Shown here piece by piece: positions 17,981 to 26,377 of a DNA stretch of 64,000 nucleotides. How positions within the stretch are numbered: position 1 is the first letter of the stretch; the number at the start of each line of letters is the position of its first letter. The translations under genes were made by a program, and so were the position numbers. The notes under the pieces were generated by a model that was given only the letters and a program-made list of their open reading frames with translations, was not told where the DNA came from and ran no database searches. The stretch is from Actinomadura_C alba (GTDB lineage Bacteria > Actinomycetota > Actinomycetes > Streptosporangiales > Streptosporangiaceae), in the NCBI RefSeq assembly GCF_039530285.1, contig NZ_BAAAOK010000011.1, positions 1 through 64,000 on the forward strand, read 5' to 3'.

Positions 17981-18744
17981 TCCCTGCGCCAGCTCGCCGC
18001 GAAGTATCCGACGCCGTACGGCGCCTCCGCGGCCAGCAGCTCGGCGGCGAAGCGGCCATCACCGGCCGCGCCGGCCAGGACCTGCCACGCCGCCCGTCCC
18101 GCCACCCGGAGCTCACGCGAGATCTCCGGATCGAGGCGGGCGAGCGCGGTGATCTCGGCACCGCCGAGAGCGCGCGCCACGCCGTCGTCGTAGTCCTCGG
18201 CCCGCTCGTCCAGATAACCGGGCGCCTTCTCGGTGCGGCACGCCGACCCGTCGCCCATCACCAGCAGGCCCACCCGTTGCGCCGACTCCGCCAGCTCCCG
18301 CCCCAGGCGCAGGCATTCGGCGGGCGCGGCGTCCCAGTCCACCGACTGGAACCGCACCGTTCCCACGGCCGCCCCGCCCAGGCCGCCGACCCGGCGGGTC
18401 GCGGCGTCGGCATCGGCACCGGCATCGGCATCGGCATGAAGAATCCCCGCCCTGGTGAGCAGCCAGCGGCCGATCGTCAGCGACAGCGGCAGCCGCGGAA
18501 GCCCCGCGCCGAACATCAGATCCAGCCCGTAACGCCGCAGGCTCCCGGCGGCGTCGGCACCGTACGTCCGCGTCTCGGCGTCTCCGCCGACCACGACGAG
18601 CAGATCGAGCCCCCCGGGGGCGACGAGCCGGCGCACGGCCTCGTCACAGGCGGCGCGCAGCTCACCGAGTTCGGCGGCGGCCCCGCTCGCCACCTCGGGC
18701 ACGAGCACCGGCGGATGGGCGCACACCGCCGCCCCGATCAGCAT
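17956..18744 (-). CDS. Class III extradiol ring-cleavage dioxygenase-like protein
   Basis: The 262-residue protein begins MLIGAAVCAHPPVLVPEVA, the LigB-like start carried by an actinobacterial family found between miaB and miaA. Further features are LLVVVGGDAETRTYGADAAG and LLVMGDGSACRTEKAPGYLD, in which the histidine expected at the catalytic GDGS/GDxSH position is not obvious. Residues 105-130 include an Ala-Asp repeat (ADADAGADADAA). It probably belongs to the fold without proven dioxygenase activity; the conserved position suggests a housekeeping role. Confidence 0.72.
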   Translation of the reverse strand: MLIGAAVCAHPPVLVPEVASGAAAELGELRAACDEAVRRLVAPGGLDLLVVVGGDAETRTYGADAAGSLRRYGLDLMFGAGLPRLPLSLTIGRWLLTRAGILHADADAGADADAATRRVGGLGGAAVGTVRFQSVDWDAAPAECLRLGRELAESAQRVGLLVMGDGSACRTEKAPGYLDERAEDYDDGVARALGGAEITALARLDPEISRELRVAGRAAWQVLAGAAGDGRFAAELLAAEAPYGVGYFAASWRRDQADRPPG

Positions 18745-18829
18745 TTCGCGCCCGTCCCGCGCGGCAGGGACGGCAGGGACGGCACGGGGCACGAGCGCGC
18801 GGTCGAGGGCACGGCGGGCGGCGGGGAGG

Positions 18830-20392
18830 TCAGGACCGGGTGGAGCAGCCGGAGGTCACCGCAACGGGCGCCGGCCGTCCGACGGTCGGCATCCCGAGCG
18901 AGACCCCCGACCCGCCCGCCGGCCGGCCCTGGCGGGCCGCCCAGGCGTCACCGGCGCGCGTACGGCGCAGCGCCCGTACCGGGCCGTCTGCCACCAGGTG
19001 ATGCGGCGCCGCGTAGGTCACGTCCACGGTGACCACGTCACCCGGGCGCGGGACCTCGGCCTCGGTGCCCAGCCCGAAATGCACGAGCCGGTTGTCGGGG
19101 GCGCGGCCGGACATCCGCTGCCGAGCCTCGTCCTTACGGCCCTCTCCCTCGGCGACCAGCACGTCGAGCGTGCGGCCGAGCTGCCTGCGGTTCTCGGCCC
19201 AGGAGATCTCCTCCTGCAGGGCCACGAGGCGCTCGTAGCGCTCCTGCACGACCTGCTTGGGCACCTGCCCGTCCATCGTCGCCGCCGGCGTGCCCGGCCG
19301 CTTGGAGTACTGGAAGGTGAACGCGCCGGAGAACCGCGCCTCGCGCACGACGTGCAGGGTCTGCTCGAAGTCGGCGTCGGTCTCGCCGGGGAAGCCGACG
19401 ATGATGTCGGTGGTGATGGCGGCGTCCGGGATGGCCTCGCGCACCCGCGAGATGATGCCGAGATAGCGCTCCTGCCGGTAGGAGCGCCGCATGGCCTTGA
19501 GCACCGCGTCGGAACCGGACTGCAGCGGCATGTGCAGCGACGGCATGACGTTGCCGGTCTCGGCCATCGCGGCGATCACGTCGTCGGTGAAGTCCCGCGG
19601 ATGCGGCGAGGTGAAGCGCACCCGCTCCAGACCGGAGACCTCCCCGCAGGCGCGCAGCAGCTTGGCGAAGGCCGCGCGGTCACCGAACTCACTGCCGTAG
19701 GCGTTGACGTTCTGGCCGAGCAGCGTGATCTCCAGTACGCCCTCGGCGACCAGTGCCTCGATCTCCCGCAGGATCTCGCCGGGACGGCGGTCCTTCTCCT
19801 TGCCGCGCAGCGCCGGCACGATGCAGAAGGTGCAGGTGTTGTTGCATCCCACCGAGACCGACACCCAGGCGGCGTACGGCGACTCCCGGCGGGTCGGCAG
19901 CGTCGAGGGGAAGACCGACAGGGACTCCTCGATCTCGACCTGTGCCTCCTCGCGGATCCGCGCGCGCTCGAGCAGCACCGGCAGGGAGCCGATGTTGTGG
20001 GTGCCGAAGACCACGTCGACCCAGGGCGCGCGCGACACGATGGTGTCGCGATCCTTCTGGGCCAGGCAGCCGCCGACGGCGATCTGCATGCCGGGGTGGC
20101 CGGCCTTGACCGGTCGCAGGTGGCCGAGGTTGCCGTAGAGCCGGTTGTCGGCGTTCTCACGGACGGCACAGGTGTTGAAGACCACCACGTCGGCGTCGCC
20201 GGCGTCGTTCTTCACGTACCCGGCGGCCTCGAGCAGCCCGGCCAGCCGTTCCGAGTCGTGGACGTTCATCTGGCAGCCGTACGTGCGGATCTCGTAAGTG
20301 CGGGAGTGCGCGTTCACGCCGTCCGCCACCGGTGCCGAGCCGGGTGCGGAGGCCGCGCGCGTGGCGGCGAGAGGAGTCGCTGAGTTGGTCAT
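18830..20392 (-). CDS. miaB: tRNA-2-methylthio-N6-dimethylallyladenosine synthase
   Basis: The 520-residue radical-SAM methylthiotransferase acts on i6A37 made by MiaA. The N-terminal UPF0004 domain has cluster cysteines in RTYGCQMNVHDS, VVFNTCAVRENA and VGGCLAQKD. The radical-SAM CxxxCxxC is GCNNTCTFCIVP, and a TRAM domain lies near residues 400-460. A C-terminal tail of about 50 residues (Arg/Gly/Pro-rich) extends past TRAM. It has the same orientation as the dioxygenase-like gene, miaA and dapF. Confidence 0.95.
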   Translation of the reverse strand: MTNSATPLAATRAASAPGSAPVADGVNAHSRTYEIRTYGCQMNVHDSERLAGLLEAAGYVKNDAGDADVVVFNTCAVRENADNRLYGNLGHLRPVKAGHPGMQIAVGGCLAQKDRDTIVSRAPWVDVVFGTHNIGSLPVLLERARIREEAQVEIEESLSVFPSTLPTRRESPYAAWVSVSVGCNNTCTFCIVPALRGKEKDRRPGEILREIEALVAEGVLEITLLGQNVNAYGSEFGDRAAFAKLLRACGEVSGLERVRFTSPHPRDFTDDVIAAMAETGNVMPSLHMPLQSGSDAVLKAMRRSYRQERYLGIISRVREAIPDAAITTDIIVGFPGETDADFEQTLHVVREARFSGAFTFQYSKRPGTPAATMDGQVPKQVVQERYERLVALQEEISWAENRRQLGRTLDVLVAEGEGRKDEARQRMSGRAPDNRLVHFGLGTEAEVPRPGDVVTVDVTYAAPHHLVADGPVRALRRTRAGDAWAARQGRPAGGSGVSLGMPTVGRPAPVAVTSGCSTRS

Positions 20393-20504
20393 GACAACGT
20401 CCTAGGGTACGCGCCGGGCGGAGCGGGTCGCGAACTCTCTTGGAGCCGCCCCGGCCGCGCGGGCCGATCATGCGGCGGCGCCCCGGACCGCCCCGGGGAC
20501 AACA

Positions 20505-20520
20505 GATCCGTGATCGGATC
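20505..20520. promoter_or_regulatory. Inverted repeat upstream of gluABCD
   Basis: GATCCG-TGAT-CGGATC is a perfect 6+4+6 inverted repeat 52-68 bp before the gluA ATG. It could be an operator for the transporter operon; no regulator is identified. Confidence 0.3.
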
Positions 20521-20572
20521 GGTACCCGTCCAAGGATTGCCCGGCGGTCAGCATGACGTAAAGTTCCAGCTC

Positions 20573-21352
20573 ATGACGGACAGCGGCAAAGTGGCCAGCG
20601 ACACGCCCTCAGGCGGCGGCCCCCTCGTCGTGCTCGAGAAGGTTAACAAGTACTTCGGCGACCTGCATGTCCTCCAGGACATCGACCTGACCGTTCATCG
20701 CGGTGAGGTCGTCGTCGTCATCGGGCCATCGGGCGGCGGCAAATCCACCCTCTGCCGGTCGATCAACCGGCTGGAACCGATCGACGACGGAAAGATCCTG
20801 GTGGACGGCGAGGCGCTGCCCGCCGAGGGCAAGCAGCTCGCCCGGCACCGCGCCGACGTCGGCATGGTGTTCCAGTCGTTCAACCTCTTCGCCCACAAGA
20901 CGATCCTCCAGAACGTCACCCTCGGGCCGATCAAGGTCCGGAAGGTGGCGAAGTCCACAGCGGACAAGGAGGCCCTCGAGCTGCTCGAGCGGGTCGGGAT
21001 CGCCAACCAGGCGGAGAAGTATCCCGCTCAGCTCTCAGGCGGGCAGCAGCAGCGGGCGGCGATCGCCCGCGCCTTGGCGATGCGGCCCAAGGTGATGCTG
21101 TTCGACGAACCGACGTCGGCACTCGACCCCGAGATGGTCAAGGAAGTGCTGGACGTGATGACGAGTCTGGCCGGCGAAGGCATGACCATGATCGTGGTCA
21201 CCCACGAGATGGGCTTCGCCCGGAGGGCCGCCAACAAGGTGATCTTCATGGCGGACGGTCAGATCGTCGAGGAGAACACCCCGGACGAGTTCTTCACGAA
21301 CCCGCGCACCGACCGCGCCAAGGACTTCCTTTCCAAGATTCTCACCCACTGA
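20573..21352 (+). CDS. gluA: Glutamate ABC transporter ATP-binding protein
   Basis: The 259-residue ATPase has Walker A GPSGGGKSTL, the Q-loop VFQSFNLFAH, signature LSGGQQQRAAIARAL, Walker B VMLFDEPTSALDPE and the switch histidine in VVTHEMGF. It belongs to the polar amino-acid class and heads an operon of ATPase, receptor and two permeases in the gluABCD order. The assignment to glutamate rests on operon order and similarity, not on binding residues. Confidence 0.92.
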   Translation: MTDSGKVASDTPSGGGPLVVLEKVNKYFGDLHVLQDIDLTVHRGEVVVVIGPSGGGKSTLCRSINRLEPIDDGKILVDGEALPAEGKQLARHRADVGMVFQSFNLFAHKTILQNVTLGPIKVRKVAKSTADKEALELLERVGIANQAEKYPAQLSGGQQQRAAIARALAMRPKVMLFDEPTSALDPEMVKEVLDVMTSLAGEGMTMIVVTHEMGFARRAANKVIFMADGQIVEENTPDEFFTNPRTDRAKDFLSKILTH

Positions 21353-21398
21353 GCCGCAGGGGACGCGGTTCCCGCAGAAAAAGCAGAGGTAAGAGAGC

Positions 21399-22238
21399 AT
21401 GCGAGTACGTCGAATCGGTGTGGCACTGGCCGGAGTCGCCGCGGTAGGAATGGCGCTGACGGGCTGTAGTGAGAAGAAGGCGTCATCGGTCGCCGACAAG
21501 GACAAGCTGATCATCGGGGTCAAGTACGACCAGCCGTCGCTTGGCCTGAAGACCACCAGCGGCGTCGAGGGCATCGACGTCGATGTCGCGAAGTACATCG
21601 CCAAGAAGCTCGGTGTCGCGGAGAAGGACATCGAGTTCAAGGAGGCGCGCTCGGCGAACCGCGAGACGTTCCTGCAGAACGGTACGGTCGACATGATCAT
21701 CGCGACCTACTCGATCACCGAGGCGCGCAAGCCCAAGGTGACGTTCGCCGGCCCCTGGGTCATCACCCACCAGGACATCATGATCCGCTCCGACGACACC
21801 TCCATCAAGGACCTCGCGTCCCTCAAGGGCAAGAAGCTGTGCGCGGTGTCGGGCTCCAACTCCTGGAAGAACATCACCGAGGGTCCCAACAAGCTGAACC
21901 TCAAGGTGGCCACCGAGACGGTCCCCGCGCAGGGCTACGACGAGTGCATGACCAAGCTCAAGGGCAAGTCGATCGACGCGATCTCGACCGACGCCACCAT
22001 CCTCGCCGGGTTCGTCAACCGCGAGGGCTCCTCGTTCAAGGTGGCCAACGCCGCGTTCACCGACGAGAAGTACGGCGTCGGCCTGAAGAAGGGCGACACC
22101 AAGGGCTGCGAAGCGATCAACAAGGCCATTGCCGACATGTACAAGGACGGCACCGCCCAGCAGCTCTGGACGAAGTGGTTCGGAAAGGCCAACCTTCCCT
22201 TCGAGACCGCGCAGCCGCCGGCCGAGGGCTGCGCCTGA
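21399..22238 (+). CDS. gluB: Glutamate ABC transporter substrate-binding lipoprotein
   Basis: The 279-residue protein has a signal peptide with lipobox LTGCS (cysteine 24). The family-3 solute-binding fold is visible in LIIGVKYDQPSLGL, GIDVDVAKYIAKKLG, IIATYSITEARK and the ligand-contact segment AVSGSNSW. It lies 46 bp after gluA. A strong hairpin follows it before gluC, consistent with making more receptor than permease. Confidence 0.92.
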   Translation: MRVRRIGVALAGVAAVGMALTGCSEKKASSVADKDKLIIGVKYDQPSLGLKTTSGVEGIDVDVAKYIAKKLGVAEKDIEFKEARSANRETFLQNGTVDMIIATYSITEARKPKVTFAGPWVITHQDIMIRSDDTSIKDLASLKGKKLCAVSGSNSWKNITEGPNKLNLKVATETVPAQGYDECMTKLKGKSIDAISTDATILAGFVNREGSSFKVANAAFTDEKYGVGLKKGDTKGCEAINKAIADMYKDGTAQQLWTKWFGKANLPFETAQPPAEGCA

Positions 22239-22258
22239 TCCGCTGAACGCCGACCAAC

Positions 22259-22291
22259 GCGCCGGTGAGCCCTGCCCGGGCTCACCGGCGC
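22259..22291 (+). terminator. Hairpin between gluB and gluC (attenuator or mRNA-stabilising stem)
   Basis: A 14-bp perfect stem (GCGCCGGTGAGCCC with its complement) closes a 5-nt loop in the 69-bp gap. It lacks a T-run, so it more likely stabilises the gluAB message or causes partial termination than ends transcription. Confidence 0.6.
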
Positions 22292-22307
22292 CGGTCCTAG
22301 GAGCACC

Positions 22308-22997
22308 ATGAACTGGAACGTCCTCTTCGACTTCAGCCCGCTCGTCGATGAATTCGACAAGATCCTCGGGGCCTTCTGGTCGACGATCCGGCTGTCACTG
22401 ATGACCGGCGTCCTGGCGTTGATCCTCGGGACGATTCTCGCCGGCATGCGGGTCTCCCCGACACCGGTGCTGCGCGCGGCGGGCACGTTCTACGTGAACA
22501 CCCTGCGCAACACGCCTCTGACGCTCGTGCTGCTGTTCTGCAGCCTGGCGCTCAGCGACACCCTCGGACTCAAGCTGTCCAACGTGTCGACCGTGAACTT
22601 CTACTGGCTCGCGGTCTTCGGCCTGTCGGCCTACACCGCGGCGTTCGTCTGCGAGGCGCTCAGATCCGGCATCAACACGGTGCCCGTCGGGCAGGCCGAG
22701 GCCGCCCGCGCGATCGGCCTGACGTTCACCCAGTCGCTGCGCATGGTCGTCCTGCCGCAGGCGTTCCGGGCCGTCATCGCCCCGCTCGGCAGCATCACCA
22801 TCGCCATGATGAAGAACACCACGGTGGTGCTGGTCGCGAGCTACCTCGAGGCGGCCGCGCTGATGAAGGACATGTTCGAAGAGTACGGCGCGACGCTGCC
22901 GATCTTCCTCGGCTTCGCGGCCGGCTTCATGATCTTGACCCTGCCGACCGGCTTTCTGTTCGGCTGGGCGGCCAAGCGATGGGCGGTGGCACGATGA
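22308..22997 (+). CDS. gluC: Glutamate ABC transporter permease
   Basis: The 229-residue inner-membrane protein has about five hydrophobic helices. The EAA loop motif EAARAIGLTFTQSLRMVVLP (about residues 128-147) contacts the ATPase. TLRNTPLTLVLLF marks the HisM/GlnP class. It overlaps gluD by ATGA and would form a heterodimeric channel with it. Confidence 0.92.
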   Translation: MNWNVLFDFSPLVDEFDKILGAFWSTIRLSLMTGVLALILGTILAGMRVSPTPVLRAAGTFYVNTLRNTPLTLVLLFCSLALSDTLGLKLSNVSTVNFYWLAVFGLSAYTAAFVCEALRSGINTVPVGQAEAARAIGLTFTQSLRMVVLPQAFRAVIAPLGSITIAMMKNTTVVLVASYLEAAALMKDMFEEYGATLPIFLGFAAGFMILTLPTGFLFGWAAKRWAVAR

Positions 22998-23950
22998 CAG
23001 TCACGACCGAGGCGCCCACGCCGAAGGCCCGGCCGGCCCGGAAGAGCAAGCAGCAGGTCTCGGTGCTCTTCGACGCCCCGGGTCCCCGCGCCAGGCTGCG
23101 CAACAACGTGATCACGCTCGTCGCCGCGGTGATCCTGCTCGGGATCGTCTACGCGATCGTGGCCAGGCTCAACGAGGCGGACCAGTTCCAGGGCAAGCTC
23201 TGGGAGCCGTTCCTCGACGGCAAGGTCTGGACCGAGTTCATCCTCCCCGGCCTGGTCGGCACGTTGAAGGTCACCGTGGTCGCGGCCGTGCTCGCCATGC
23301 TCTTCGGCATCGTGTTCGGGCTCGGCCGGCTCTCCGACCACTGGTGGGTGAGGTGGCCCTCCGCCGCGATCGTCGAGGGCTTCCGCGCCATTCCGCTGCT
23401 GTTGCTGATCTTCTTCATCTTCTCCGGACCGCCCACCATCGCCAACGGGCTGAACCGCGAGTTCCCGGAGGTCACCGCCTTCACCGCCGTGGTGATCGGG
23501 CTCACGCTCTACAACGGCTCCGTGCTCGCCGAGATCGTCCGGGCCGGGATCAACGCGGTGCCGAGGGGACAGTCCGAGGCGGCCTACGCGGTCGGCCTGC
23601 GCAAGGGCGGCGTCATGCGCCTGGTCCTGCTGCCGCAGGCCACGACGGCGATGCTGCCGGCGATCGTCAGCCAGATGGTCGTGCTCCTCAAGGACTCGGC
23701 GCTGGGCTGGATCGTCGCCTACGAGGACCTGCTCAACGCGGGCTTCCGCGTGGTCGGCGCCAACTACGGCAACCTCATCCCGGCCGCCATCGTCATCACG
23801 CTGATCTACATCCTGCTCAACATGGCGCTCGGCTATCTCGCGCAGTGGCTCGAGGGCCGCAGCCGCCGCAGCCGAAAGTCCGCGGCCACGACCCTCAGCG
23901 CCGATCCGAACAAGCTGCCGGAGTCCGGCCTCGGCGGCGGCGTCGCTTAG
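22994..23950 (+). CDS. gluD: Glutamate ABC transporter permease
   Basis: The 318-residue permease has a longer cytoplasmic N-terminus than GluC (about 40 residues rich in Lys, Pro and Arg). The EAA loop is SEAAYAVGLRKGGVMRLVLL, and GFRAIPLLLLIFF corresponds to the conserved first permease segment. A C-terminal Arg/Ser tail (SRRSRKSAATT) is cytoplasmic. It ends the operon in front of a strong hairpin. Confidence 0.92.
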   Translation: MTVTTEAPTPKARPARKSKQQVSVLFDAPGPRARLRNNVITLVAAVILLGIVYAIVARLNEADQFQGKLWEPFLDGKVWTEFILPGLVGTLKVTVVAAVLAMLFGIVFGLGRLSDHWWVRWPSAAIVEGFRAIPLLLLIFFIFSGPPTIANGLNREFPEVTAFTAVVIGLTLYNGSVLAEIVRAGINAVPRGQSEAAYAVGLRKGGVMRLVLLPQATTAMLPAIVSQMVVLLKDSALGWIVAYEDLLNAGFRVVGANYGNLIPAAIVITLIYILLNMALGYLAQWLEGRSRRSRKSAATTLSADPNKLPESGLGGGVA

Positions 23951-23990
23951 GTGTGACCGACCCGAACCCGGACGCCAGAACGATGCTCCA

Positions 23991-24021
23991 GGGCCGGTGG
24001 GACAGCCCGTCCCGCCGGCCC
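23991..24021 (+). terminator. Terminator hairpin after gluD
   Basis: A 13-bp stem (GGGCCGGTGGGAC against GTCCCGCCGGCCC, with one G-T wobble) closes the 5-nt loop AGCCC, 41 bp after the gluD stop. There is no T-run, as is common in high-GC actinobacteria. Confidence 0.65.
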
Positions 24022-24131
24022 GTGCGGCGCTCTGACCGTGGATCATCCGCAGAGCGACGACCTCGTATCTTTACGACGCCAACTGTCCTGTCATTGCCCC
24101 AATGACCACCCGTTTGCGGGACGATTCCCTT

Positions 24132-26306
24132 ATGACCGATCGCGTTACCTCTCCCTTTGGTTCCTGGCCCTCCCCGATCTCCGCCGCCGACGTCGCCCGA
24201 GGGCAGCTCCGCCTCGGTTTCCCCAGCGTGCAGGGCAACGACGTGTGGTGGCAGGAGACCCGGCCGGAAGAGGGCGGGCGAACCACGGTCATGCGTTTGC
24301 GCGGTGGGCGGGTGGCCGAGGTGCTGCCGGCGCCGTGGAACGCGCGCACCCGTGTGCATGAGTACGGCGGCCGGTCCTACTTGGCGATCCCCTCGGGCGG
24401 CGATCACGTGATCGTCTTCGCCGAGTATGAGGACCAGCGGCTGCACCGGCTCGACCCGGGCGACGCCGAGCCGCGTCCGCTGACGCCTGAGCCCGCCGTC
24501 CCCGCCGGGTTGCGCTATGCCGATTTCGTGTCGTCCCCCGACGGCACCGAGGTCTGGTGCGTCTGCGAGGGCCACACGCCCGAGGGAGTGCGCCGGGCGA
24601 TCGTCGCGGTGCCGCTCGACGGCAGTGCCGCCGACGATCCGGCCGCGGTGCGCGAGCTGGTGGCGGGTGCCGATTTCTACGCCTCCCCCACCCCTTCGCC
24701 GTCAGGCGGCCACCTGGCCTGGGTGCAGTGGAGCCACCCGCGCATGCCGTGGGACGGCACCGAGTTGCGCGCCGCCGCCATCGAGGACGGCGGGCTCGTC
24801 TCCCCCCGTACGGTCAAGGGCGGGCTCACCGAGTCGGCACTGGCCCCGATGTGGCGCGACGATCACAGCCTCTACGTGATCTCCGACTGGTCCGGTTGGT
24901 GGAACATCTACCAGGTCGGCCTGTTCGGAGAGTCCCCGCAGGCGCTCTATCCGGCCGAGGAGGAGTTCACCGGGCCGCTGTGGCAACTCGGCGGGATGCC
25001 CTACGCGCTGCTCGGCGACGGGCGGCTCGCGGTGCTGCACGGCCATGGCGACCAGCGCCTGGCCGTGTACGACCCCGAGACCCTCGAACTGACCGACCTC
25101 GCCACTCCCTACAGCGACTGGCGGGTCGCGCTGTCCGCGGACGGCTCCACCATCGTGGGGATCGCGGGCGGCCCCTCGGTGCCCACCTCGGTCGTCCGGG
25201 TCGATGTCGCCACCGGCCGCGTCGAGAGCCTGAGCCACGAGCTGCGTGAGCCGCCCGACCCGGCCTATCTGCCGGCACCGCGCGAGGTGCAGCTCGAAGG
25301 ACCCTTCGGGCGTCCCGTGCACGCCTACGTCTACCCGCCGGCCAATCCGCGGTTCCAGGCCCTCGACGGCGAGCTTCCGCCGTACGTGATCTTCGTGCAC
25401 GGCGGGCCGACCGGGCGCGCGTCGAGCATGCTCAACCTCGAGCGGCCCTACTTCACCAGCCGTGGCATCGGGGTCGTCGAGGTCAACTACGGCGGCTCCA
25501 CCGGCTACGGCCGCGCCTACCGTGAACGGCTGCGCCGGCAGTGGGGCGTGGTCGACGTCGAGGACGCAATCGCGGCCGCCGAGGCCCTCGTCAAGAACGG
25601 CATCGCCGACCCCGACCGGCTCGCCATCCGCGGCGGCAGCGCGGGCGGCTGGACGACCCTCGCGGCGGTGACCAAGAGCAGCGTGTTCAAGGCCGCGACG
25701 TCGTACTACGGGATCAGCGACCTCACGTCGTTCCTGACCGAGACGCACGACTTCGAATCGAGGTACCTCTTCGGCCTGATCGGGCCGATGCCCGGCTTCG
25801 AGCGGGCCTATGAGGAGCGTTCCCCCCTCAACCGGGCGGACCACACCGCATGCCCGGTGCTGCTGCTCCAGGGCCTCGACGACCCCATCGTGCTGCCCGC
25901 GCAGTCGGAGAAGTTCGCCGCCGCCCTCGCCGACAAGAAGGTGCCCTACGCCTACCTCGCCTTCGAGGGCGAGTCGCACGGCTTCCGCCGGGCCAAGACG
26001 ACGATCACTTGCCTGGAGTCGGAGCTGGCCTTCTACGGCCAGACGCTGGGCTTCGAACCGCGCGAGGTCGACCCGATCGAGCTGCGGGTCGGCACGCCGC
26101 CCACCACCTTCGGCCGGACCGGACCGGCCCAGCCGACCGGCCCCCTGCAGACGCCGGACCAGGTTCAGAACCCCGGCCCCCCGCAGAACCCGGGCGCCGC
26201 GCACGGCACCGGCCACGGTCAGGGCACGGCCCCTGGGCACCAGCCCGGTGCCGGGCACGAGAGCGGCCCGGGGCGCGACGCGGGGCCGATCCAGCCGCCC
26301 GTCTGA
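24132..26306 (+). CDS. S9-family (prolyl oligopeptidase-like) serine peptidase with disordered C-terminal tail
   Basis: The 724-residue protein has an N-terminal beta-propeller (about residues 20-380) and a C-terminal alpha/beta-hydrolase. The nucleophile is in IRGGSAGGWTTL, the aspartate in LLLQGLDDPIV and the histidine in FEGESHGFRRA. HGGPTGRASSML forms the oxyanion region. No signal peptide is visible, so it is probably cytoplasmic and cleaves short peptides or acylated peptides. After the hydrolase ends, about 70 residues of Pro/Gly/Gln/His low complexity follow (QTPDQVQNPGPPQNPG and later GHGQGT), which the family normally lacks. Confidence 0.9.
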   Translation: MTDRVTSPFGSWPSPISAADVARGQLRLGFPSVQGNDVWWQETRPEEGGRTTVMRLRGGRVAEVLPAPWNARTRVHEYGGRSYLAIPSGGDHVIVFAEYEDQRLHRLDPGDAEPRPLTPEPAVPAGLRYADFVSSPDGTEVWCVCEGHTPEGVRRAIVAVPLDGSAADDPAAVRELVAGADFYASPTPSPSGGHLAWVQWSHPRMPWDGTELRAAAIEDGGLVSPRTVKGGLTESALAPMWRDDHSLYVISDWSGWWNIYQVGLFGESPQALYPAEEEFTGPLWQLGGMPYALLGDGRLAVLHGHGDQRLAVYDPETLELTDLATPYSDWRVALSADGSTIVGIAGGPSVPTSVVRVDVATGRVESLSHELREPPDPAYLPAPREVQLEGPFGRPVHAYVYPPANPRFQALDGELPPYVIFVHGGPTGRASSMLNLERPYFTSRGIGVVEVNYGGSTGYGRAYRERLRRQWGVVDVEDAIAAAEALVKNGIADPDRLAIRGGSAGGWTTLAAVTKSSVFKAATSYYGISDLTSFLTETHDFESRYLFGLIGPMPGFERAYEERSPLNRADHTACPVLLLQGLDDPIVLPAQSEKFAAALADKKVPYAYLAFEGESHGFRRAKTTITCLESELAFYGQTLGFEPREVDPIELRVGTPPTTFGRTGPAQPTGPLQTPDQVQNPGPPQNPGAAHGTGHGQGTAPGHQPGAGHESGPGRDAGPIQPPV

Positions 26307-26333
26307 TCCACCCGGCCCCACGCGGCCACCCAA

Positions 26334-26351
26334 CCGCCGGTGGGCCGGCGG
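26334..26351. terminator. Hairpin in the convergent S9 peptidase/rny gap
   Basis: CCGCCGG-TGGG-CCGGCGG is a perfect 7-bp stem with a tetraloop between two converging stop codons. It could serve both directions. Confidence 0.4.
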
Positions 26352-26377
26352 CCGCCCTCGCGCGGGCCACCGGGCGG

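Noticed and set aside
17928..18161. Frames overlapping the antitoxin-like gene on the opposite strand
   Set aside because: They overlap the 3' end of the dioxygenase-like gene in the wrong frame.
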